In this document: positions 58,305 through 63,708 of the stretch, one piece after another
How the letters are laid out: each line of letters opens with the position of its first letter
Position numbering within the stretch: position 1 is the stretch's first letter
Assembly: GCA_025360045.1 (NCBI GenBank)
Contig: JANYCY010000059.1
Location: 1 to 63,708 of the forward strand
Length of the DNA: 63,708 nt
Direction of reading: 5' to 3'
Source of the DNA: Janthinobacterium sp.
Lineage (GTDB): Bacteria; Pseudomonadota; Gammaproteobacteria; Burkholderiales; Chitinibacteraceae
The notes under the pieces: model-generated
Told to the model about the DNA's origin: nothing
The model's database searches: none
The model's input: only the letters and a program-made list of their open reading frames with translations
Made by a program: the position numbers and the translations under genes

Positions 58305-59783
58305 ATGCCAGAAACACAGCCAGCAGCAGCGGCAGGTGGCGCAACTGCCACTTTAGGTTTACTCGATAAAATCATTCAAGATGGCCGGATGGCGCTGGAT
58401 GACAGCCAAAAAAGCCATGCCACCGATTTGCTGGGCGAATTTGCCACGCAAGTGCTCGATGGCGTGATGAAAATCGATAAAGATACGGTGGCGATGATTA
58501 ACCAGCGTATTAAAGAAATCGATGCAATGATCAGCACCCAACTCAACCAGATCATGCATCACAAAGAGGTGCAAGAACTGGAAGCCTCTTGGCGTGGCCT
58601 GCATTATTTAGTCATGAACACCGAAACTGGCACACGACTTAAGCTGCGCTTACTCAATGTATCGCGCAAAGATCTGCAAACCGATCTAGAAAAAGCGGTT
58701 GAATTTGACCAAAGCGCCCTATTTAAACAGATTTACGAAGAAGAATACGGCACCTTTGGTGGACATCCTTTCAGCGTACTGGTGGGCGATTATAAATTTG
58801 GCCGTCATCCGCAAGATATCGCGCTATTAGAAAAACTATCTAATGTGGCCGCTGCCGCACACGCGCCCTTTATCGCCGCTGCCAATCCTAAGCTTTTTGA
58901 TATGAGCAGCTTTGCCGAGCTGGGCCTACCACGTGATCTAGCCAAATTATTTGAAAGCAGCGAGCTGATTAAATGGCAAAGCTTCAGGGCCAGCGAAGAT
59001 TCCCGCTATGTCTCGCTCGTCTTGCCGCATGTATTGCTGCGCCTGCCTTACGGCCCAGATACCCTGCCCACTGAAGGCATGAATTATGTGGAAGACGTAG
59101 ACGGCACCGACGCCAGCAAATATCTATGGGGCAATGCCTCATGGGCACTGGCTCAACGCATCACTAACGCGTTTTCACTCTATGGCTGGTGCGCGGCGAT
59201 TCGCGGCGTAGAAGGCGGCGGCGCAGTAGCTGGCCTGCCATCGCATACTTTCTCTACCGCATCGGGTGATAAAACACTGAAATGCCCAACCGAAGTGCCA
59301 ATTACCGATCGGCGCGAGAAAGAGCTGAATGACTTGGGCTTTATTGCGCTTTGTCACAAAAAGAACACCGATCTGGCCGTGTTCTTCGGCGGGCAAACGA
59401 CCAATAAACCCAAGACCTACAACACGCCTCAGGCCAATGCCAATGCCAGCATCTCCGGCATGTTGCCCTATGTACTGGCCGCATCCCGCTTTGCTCATTA
59501 CATCAAAGTCATCATGCGGGACAAAATCGGCAGCTTTATGACGCGAGACAATGTTCAAAGCTATCTGAACAACTGGATCGCCGATTACGTGCTGATCAAC
59601 GACAACGCACCGCAAGAAATCAAAGCGCAATACCCGCTACGGGAAGCCCGTGTTGATGTGACCGAAATCGCAGGCAAGCCCGGCTCCTACCGCGCCACCG
59701 TCTTCCTGCGCCCGCACTTTCAACTGGAAGAGCTCACCGCATCGATCCGCCTGGTGGCAGAACTACCACCGCCTGCGGCTTGA
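58305..59783 (+). CDS. tssC: Type VI secretion sheath large subunit TssC
   Basis: A 492-residue sheath protein (VipB). Conserved segments include ELEASWRGLHYLVMNTETGT, the LVGDYKFGRHPQDIALLEKL stretch, RLPYGPDTLPTEGMNYVE and the C-terminal RPHFQLEELTASIRLVAELP. Near the N-terminus, LLDKIIQDGRM fits the helix that ClpV recognises on contracted sheaths in VipB, which implies a ClpV (TssH) outside the window. CGGAGAA precedes the ATG. Confidence 0.97.
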   Translation: MPETQPAAAAGGATATLGLLDKIIQDGRMALDDSQKSHATDLLGEFATQVLDGVMKIDKDTVAMINQRIKEIDAMISTQLNQIMHHKEVQELEASWRGLHYLVMNTETGTRLKLRLLNVSRKDLQTDLEKAVEFDQSALFKQIYEEEYGTFGGHPFSVLVGDYKFGRHPQDIALLEKLSNVAAAAHAPFIAAANPKLFDMSSFAELGLPRDLAKLFESSELIKWQSFRASEDSRYVSLVLPHVLLRLPYGPDTLPTEGMNYVEDVDGTDASKYLWGNASWALAQRITNAFSLYGWCAAIRGVEGGGAVAGLPSHTFSTASGDKTLKCPTEVPITDRREKELNDLGFIALCHKKNTDLAVFFGGQTTNKPKTYNTPQANANASISGMLPYVLAASRFAHYIKVIMRDKIGSFMTRDNVQSYLNNWIADYVLINDNAPQEIKAQYPLREARVDVTEIAGKPGSYRATVFLRPHFQLEELTASIRLVAELPPPAA

Positions 59784-59797
59784 GGTGTTTAGACCCT

Positions 59798-59819
59798 AGG
59801 GTGGGCATGTGCCCACCCT
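59798..59819 (+). terminator. Hairpin after tssC
   Basis: AGGGTGGGCA-TG-TGCCCACCCT is a perfect palindrome 15 bp after the tssC stop. It has no T-run and may separate the levels of tssBC and hcp mRNA. Confidence 0.5.
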
Positions 59820-59855
59820 GGGAAATAGCCGCTTATTTGCAGCTGTTTTGATATT

Positions 59856-59917
59856 CGTAGGGCGGGTGAAACCCGCGTATTTATTCAGCATTGCTCGCGG
59901 GTTTCACCCGCCCTACG
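59856..59917. repeat. CGTAGGGCGGGTG palindromic repeat
   Basis: CGTAGGGCGGGTGAAACCCG faces CGGGTTTCACCCGCCCTACG. It is the inverted twin of 38752-38813 and fills the tssC-hcp gap. Confidence 0.8.
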
Positions 59918-60063
59918 ATGATTCAACACTTGCAAACGTGTAGCCACATCATAGCAAACACCTCATTTAATACACATAGGCCACGGCGCCCACGGCAAGC
60001 TAAACCACGGCGGATTTCACCCAAGCCGTCAATCAACACCACCATCACAGGGAGCTTTAAACA

Positions 60064-60564
60064 ATGGATGCCATTATTCTCGACTTGGGTGCGGACATTA
60101 AGGGCGAGTGCATGCTTGAGGGCTATATCGACAAAATTGAAGTGATGTCGTACAGCCACAATGTAGCCATGCAAGTCACCAATGACGTCAGCAACTCTGA
60201 ACGCACCTCAGGCAAACCGCATATTGGCGAGTTTACCGCCACCAAATTTGTCGATGCCTCCACCCCGCTGCTCAATCAATACTGCTGCGCAGGTAAAGAC
60301 ATCCCCGAAGTCAAAATCACCATCGGCCGAAACGCCTCGGACGACAGCGGCAAAATTGTGCCATTTATTGTCTACACCCTGACCAATGCCCTGCTATCCA
60401 ATGTCAGCGTCAGCGGTGGATCTGGCGGCAAACCGGTTGAAACCCTTTCTTTAAACTTCACCAAAATCAAGTGGGAGCTCACCACGCAAAAAGACAGCGG
60501 CGACAAAGAAGGCACCGCCGCCAGCACATGGGATTTAGCCGCCAATAAGCTAATCAAAGGCTAG
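60064..60564 (+). CDS. hcp: Hcp family type VI secretion tube protein (TssD)
   Basis: A 166-residue Hcp that stacks as hexameric rings into the inner tube. It opens MDAIILDLGADIKGECMLEG, followed by YIDKIEVMSYSHNVAMQVTN, and ends TAASTWDLAANKLIKG; both are typical. There is no C-terminal effector extension. GGGAGC precedes the ATG. A hairpin follows between hcp and tssE, fitting the usual need for more Hcp than baseplate. Confidence 0.96.
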   Translation: MDAIILDLGADIKGECMLEGYIDKIEVMSYSHNVAMQVTNDVSNSERTSGKPHIGEFTATKFVDASTPLLNQYCCAGKDIPEVKITIGRNASDDSGKIVPFIVYTLTNALLSNVSVSGGSGGKPVETLSLNFTKIKWELTTQKDSGDKEGTAASTWDLAANKLIKG

Positions 60565-60586
60565 CCCGCCCTGCTTTTATAAGGTT

Positions 60587-60627
60587 GACTTTAAGCGTGA
60601 TTGCAAGCTGCATTCGCGCTTAAAGTC
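60587..60627 (+). promoter_or_regulatory. Hairpin between hcp and tssE
   Basis: GACTTTAAGCG and CGCTTAAAGTC are perfect 11-bp complements with a 19-base loop. It could limit read-through or protect the hcp mRNA 3' end. Confidence 0.5.
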
Positions 60628-60651
60628 ATCAACATCATTGGCCTTATTCTT

Positions 60652-61098
60652 ATGCAAACCGACACCTTTCGAGTGCCTTTGTTTGAGCGCCTAGAAGACA
60701 ACGCGCCGCACAGCGCAGAAATCACCCCGCTCCGCCAATATGGCAAAGCCGCAGTGATGGCATCGGTGTGCAATGAGCTTTCCCGAATACTCAATACCCG
60801 CAGAGGTAGCGCGCCCAGATTAAGCGAGCACAGCATTATCGACTATGGCATCGCCGACTGGAGTGGTTTTAAAACCGGCTTTGAAGCAGACCGCCGCCAG
60901 TTTATCCGCGATATCAAACAAGCCATCAGCGTATTTGAACCGCGGCTGAAAAACATACAGATCGAGATATTCAGCACAGATGGCCGAAGCGCCGCCCTCA
61001 GCATCTGCGCCCAATTACGTGGCACACAAAATGAGCGGGCAGTGCTGTGTATTAAGCAAACTGAGGATGGGATCAGTGTTGAGGAAGTAGATACATAA
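60652..61098 (+). CDS. tssE: Type VI secretion baseplate protein TssE (gp25-like)
   Basis: A 148-residue baseplate wedge protein. It starts with FRVPLFERLEDNAPHS, the usual xxLFxRLE opening, and has IIDYGIADWSGFKTGFEADR as well as ISVFEPRLKNIQIEI, matching the phage gp25 fold. The ATG at 60652 is set by the LFERL position; it has no clear ribosome site, so translation may be weak or use an unseen signal. The gene is followed by 505 bp of repeats before tssF. Confidence 0.93.
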   Translation: MQTDTFRVPLFERLEDNAPHSAEITPLRQYGKAAVMASVCNELSRILNTRRGSAPRLSEHSIIDYGIADWSGFKTGFEADRRQFIRDIKQAISVFEPRLKNIQIEIFSTDGRSAALSICAQLRGTQNERAVLCIKQTEDGISVEEVDT

Positions 61099-61131
61099 AA
61101 TGCATTCGAGGCCCAGCGCAATATGCGCTGC

Positions 61132-61550
61132 ATCAGTTTGATTTATTCCCCCCTTTGAAAAAGGGGGGCCAGGAGGGATTTAGCACGGTATCTCTTTGCC
61201 CAAAAAGCCAGTTCAAAGACAAACCCCCCTCAATCCCCCTTTTACAAAGGGGGAAGCTACTGCACTGAAGTGCCACCTAAAGTTGTGTTGATACTTGTGC
61301 ACGTACGACGTATTCGAAGCGAAGCGCAATACGACTTCATAAGTTTGATTTATTCCCCCCTTTGAAAAAGGGGGGCTAGGGGGGATTTGGCATTGCTTTT
61401 CTTTACAAAAAAACAGCAGCTCATTCAAAGGCAAATCCCCCTCAATCCCCCTTTTACAAAAGGGGAAGCTACTGCACTGAAGTGCCGCCTAAAGTTGTGT
61501 TGATACTTATTGCACGTACGGCGTACTGCGCTGCGCTTCGAGTACGCCCT
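61132..61550. repeat. Tandem duplication, 207-bp period, with CCCCC/GGGGG hairpins
   Basis: TTTGATTTATTCCCCCCTTT starts at 61137 and again at 61344. Each unit has a CCCCCCTTTGAAAAAGGGGGG hairpin split over two arms, then AATCCCCCTTTTAC, then GAAGCTACTGCACTGAAGTG and CCTAAAGTTGTGTTGATACT. The copies differ by several substitutions and small indels. No coding sequence is supported. Confidence 0.85.
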
Positions 61551-61603
61551 ACATGATGTCGCTTCGAGTGCGCCCGACGATACGGCAAAGCATTGAGGTT
61601 TAA

Positions 61604-63391
61604 ATGAGCGATTCAATAGACGATGTTTTGCTTGATTACTACCAGCGTGAGCTGACCTGGCTGCGCCACGCCGGGGCGGATTTTGCTGAGCGGTTTCCTA
61701 AGATAGCCCACCGGCTGGAGCTTTCCGAGTACGAATGCCCGGATCCGCATATTGAGCGCCTACTTGAAGGATTCGCTTTTTTAAATGCCCGCTTGCAGCG
61801 CCAGTTAGACGATGATTTTTCGCAGCTGAGCAGTGCATTGCTGGAAGAACTCTATCCTTACGCCATCCGCCCCATGCCTTCCACCGCCATCGCCTGCTTT
61901 CAAGCCGATGCCAGCAAAGGCAATGCCAATAGCGGGCTTGAAATCAAACGCGGCACGTCGCTATTTGTAAACCACCAAAGAAGCGAGCAGGAAACCGACA
62001 GTATTTACTTTAGAACCACCGCCCCGCTTACCGTCTGGCCTTTGCAAATTGATGAAGCCATCTTGCTGGACGCCGAAGAAGCGCAAAAACTCACCGGCCT
62101 AGCCAAGGCACAATCGGCGCTTAAAATCCGTATTCATTGCAATGCGGCTGAGGGCTGGCCTGCACTTACTTTAAGCACGCTAAAAGTACATTTAGCCGGA
62201 TCACCGCTGACTGCCGCAGCACTTTACGATTTACTCGGCGCACATAGTATCGCCATGTTTAGCTTACTAAAAAACAAAATTGCCCCCATCAAAGGCTTAC
62301 CAGAGGCCTGCGGCTTTACTGATAATGAGGCACTTTTGCCCAGCGAAAGCGGTGTACTTGCCAGCCACAGAATGCTGCTTGAATACTTTAGCTGCCCAGC
62401 CAAATTTGCTTTTTTTGAGCTACCGATCAGCATTCCTACCTCAACCGAGCATGATTTAGAAATCATCATCGCCTTTAACACCGCCCCCGCCAGCCGCCTT
62501 AGCCTGCAAGCCAGTGATTTGGCCTTGGGCTGCGTGCCGGTGATTAATCTCTTCCCCCGCACCTCCGAGCCTTTACGCCCCAGCGGCAAAACGCGCGAAT
62601 ACCGCATCGTGGCCGACAGCCACCGAGAACACGCCACCGAGATCTATGCCATCGGCCAAGTACGAGCCAGCAAAGCCTACGGCGCGCAAATTGTGCCGCG
62701 CTATTTTGGCCTAAACCATGGTGATGCCAATGGCTGCTTCTGGCACGCCAGACGCGTTGACGGCGTCGCTCAGCGGCGCGGCAGCGATATGCTGCTCACT
62801 TGGGTGAACGCGAATTTCCTAGCCACCGACCCGCCCGCCCCCACGCTAAGTGCCGAGCTACTTTGCACAAATCGATTTTTGGCCGAATCGCTGGCGGCGG
62901 GCACGGCACTGGCCTTTGAGCAACCCGGTCCTGTCGCCAAAGTACGCCTCATGGCCTCGCCCACCCCACAGCGCCCTTACGCCAGCGCCGCGCAATGGCG
63001 CTTGGTTTCGCAGCTTTCCTTAAATCATTTGTCACTCATCGAAGGCCCACAAGCCCTTACCGCGCTGCGCGAAATATTAAACCTCTACAACGTTGGCCAC
63101 AGCGCATCCACCCAACAGCAAATAGCCGGAATTCGCAGCATCCACACCCAGCGCACGGTGGATCGAGTCGGCAAAGAAGCATGGCGCGGCTGGCGCAACG
63201 GGCTGGAAGTCAGGCTGGAGCTAGACGCCAGCCAATTTGCAGGCAGCAGCAGAGTCTTATTCTCTGGCGTACTCGCCCAATTCTTCGCCCAATACGCCAG
63301 CGTAAACCGCTTTATCCGCACCGTATTAGTAGAAAAAGACCGAGAAATAAAAACATGGCAACCGCTGGTGGGCGATCCCTTAGTTCTGTGA
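61604..63391 (+). CDS. tssF: Type VI secretion baseplate protein TssF
   Basis: A 595-residue baseplate wedge protein (VasA). The N-terminal LLDYYQRELTWLRHAGADFA, then FAERFPKIAHRLEL and CPDPHIERLLEGFAFLNARL, is the family's strongest block; the C-terminus has QIAGIRSIHTQRTVDRVG and an LFSGVLAQFFAQYASVNRF block. The length is normal. TGAGG precedes the ATG. tssG is expected next but the window instead continues with repeats for at least 317 bp, so tssG and tssH, if present, lie beyond the end. Confidence 0.96.
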   Translation: MSDSIDDVLLDYYQRELTWLRHAGADFAERFPKIAHRLELSEYECPDPHIERLLEGFAFLNARLQRQLDDDFSQLSSALLEELYPYAIRPMPSTAIACFQADASKGNANSGLEIKRGTSLFVNHQRSEQETDSIYFRTTAPLTVWPLQIDEAILLDAEEAQKLTGLAKAQSALKIRIHCNAAEGWPALTLSTLKVHLAGSPLTAAALYDLLGAHSIAMFSLLKNKIAPIKGLPEACGFTDNEALLPSESGVLASHRMLLEYFSCPAKFAFFELPISIPTSTEHDLEIIIAFNTAPASRLSLQASDLALGCVPVINLFPRTSEPLRPSGKTREYRIVADSHREHATEIYAIGQVRASKAYGAQIVPRYFGLNHGDANGCFWHARRVDGVAQRRGSDMLLTWVNANFLATDPPAPTLSAELLCTNRFLAESLAAGTALAFEQPGPVAKVRLMASPTPQRPYASAAQWRLVSQLSLNHLSLIEGPQALTALREILNLYNVGHSASTQQQIAGIRSIHTQRTVDRVGKEAWRGWRNGLEVRLELDASQFAGSSRVLFSGVLAQFFAQYASVNRFIRTVLVEKDREIKTWQPLVGDPLVL

Positions 63392-63410
63392 ATTTATCGA
63401 AAGTGGAAAC

Positions 63411-63475
63411 CCAAACCTTGAACCACTTCGGCCCCAGAGAACACGGAGTTTCACGGAGAAAAACAGAGTTTGAAG
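63411..63475. repeat. CACAGAG-family intergenic repeat
   Basis: AAACCTTGAACCACTTCGGC, then CCAGAGAACACGGAGTTTCA and CGGAGAAAAACAGAG. Same family as 37304 and 48893. Confidence 0.6.
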
Positions 63476-63509
63476 CAGCACTGATGTTTGAAGTTCGAGT
63501 TTGAATATA

Positions 63510-63708
63510 CACAACTTAATCAACGAAAAACGTAATAACCACGCTCTCAGCACGGGGCTTTTACCCTCCCCTTGAAGCACGCCGAAGCGAGGAATAAGCG
63601 GCTCGGGGTTTCGGAAAAGGGGTAGCGAGGCAGCGAGCGCGCAGCCTTTTTCGCCGAGCCGATTATCCGCAGTGAGGGGCCTTCGTGCTGGTCGGGGCGG
63701 CCTTCTTT
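63510..63708 (+). repeat. ~250-bp dispersed repeat, partial copy at window end
   Basis: Same order of words as 50395: GTAATAACCACGCTCT, CCCCTTGAAGCACGCC, GCGAGGAATAAGCGGC, GTAGCGAGGCAGCGAG, GGGGCCTTCGTGCTGG and GGGCGGCCTTCTTT, where the window stops. Confidence 0.75.

Noticed and set aside
61213-61616. Two similar leftward frames with a KGGLRG tail between tssE and tssF
   Set aside because: They are translations of the tandem 207-bp repeat; similarity between them comes from the DNA repeat, and neither has a ribosome site.

Overview
This 63.7 kb window looks like chromosomal DNA from a betaproteobacterium of the order Neisseriales. The Neisseria/Chromobacterium-type gene neighbourhoods (lolA-rarA-serS, gyrA next to serC-pheA-hisC, rimP-nusA-infB-rbfA-truB-rpsO-pnp), an RmpM-like OmpA protein, type IV pilus PilU and dRS3-like intergenic palindromes all point that way. 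A freshwater or soil relative of Chromobacteriaceae/Iodobacter is my inference; no rRNA or tRNA gene is present to confirm it.

Layout. 1-4.8 kb: a gene-free stretch with palindromic repeats, then a 1290-residue MASE1-PAS-GAF-PAS-PAS-GGDEF-EAL protein and the remnant of a VOC/FosX-like gene. 5-13 kb: bioB, comF, an XRE regulator, a radical SAM protein, a universal stress protein, a thioesterase/TerB pair, a chemoreceptor, and a divergent ribbon-helix-helix/ParA pair with 9-bp iterons between the two genes. 13.3-22.4 kb: the translation and RNA-decay operon, read leftward (rimP to pnp). 22.7-32 kb: fadD, pilU, yffB-dapE, DUF4019, DUF418 and MipA/OmpV genes, an RstAB-like two-component system and bfd. 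32-35 kb: a PilZ-like protein and an AT-rich DUF2971 gene beside a REP-type hairpin. 35.4-43.6 kb: hisC, a LOG gene, pheA, serC, two thioesterases and gyrA, all leftward. 44-48.4 kb: ompA-like gene, lolA, rarA and serS, rightward.

49-63.4 kb: a type VI secretion locus of the tssJKLM-A (leftward) / tssBC-hcp-tssEF (rightward) layout, cut off before tssG and tssH. It encodes the baseplate (TssE, F, K), membrane complex (TssJ, L, M), cap protein TssA, the sheath (TssBC) and the Hcp tube. Its gaps are expanded and filled with several repeat classes. Between tssL and tssM sits an intact 38-codon ORF that overlaps both neighbours by GTGA and looks like a diverged in-frame copy of the TssL tail.

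The most distinctive non-coding feature is the load of intergenic repeats: CGTAGGG palindromes often preceded by a CTATCAACTTAAG motif, dRS3-like GTCATTCCCG elements, CACAGAG elements including a 9-bp VNTR, a ~250-bp element flanking tssA in inverted orientation, and a 207-bp tandem duplication before tssF. No IS element, prophage or CRISPR array was found. No complete undescribed system can be claimed; the best leads are the tssL-tssM small ORF, the RHH/ParA iteron locus and the repeat architecture around the T6SS.
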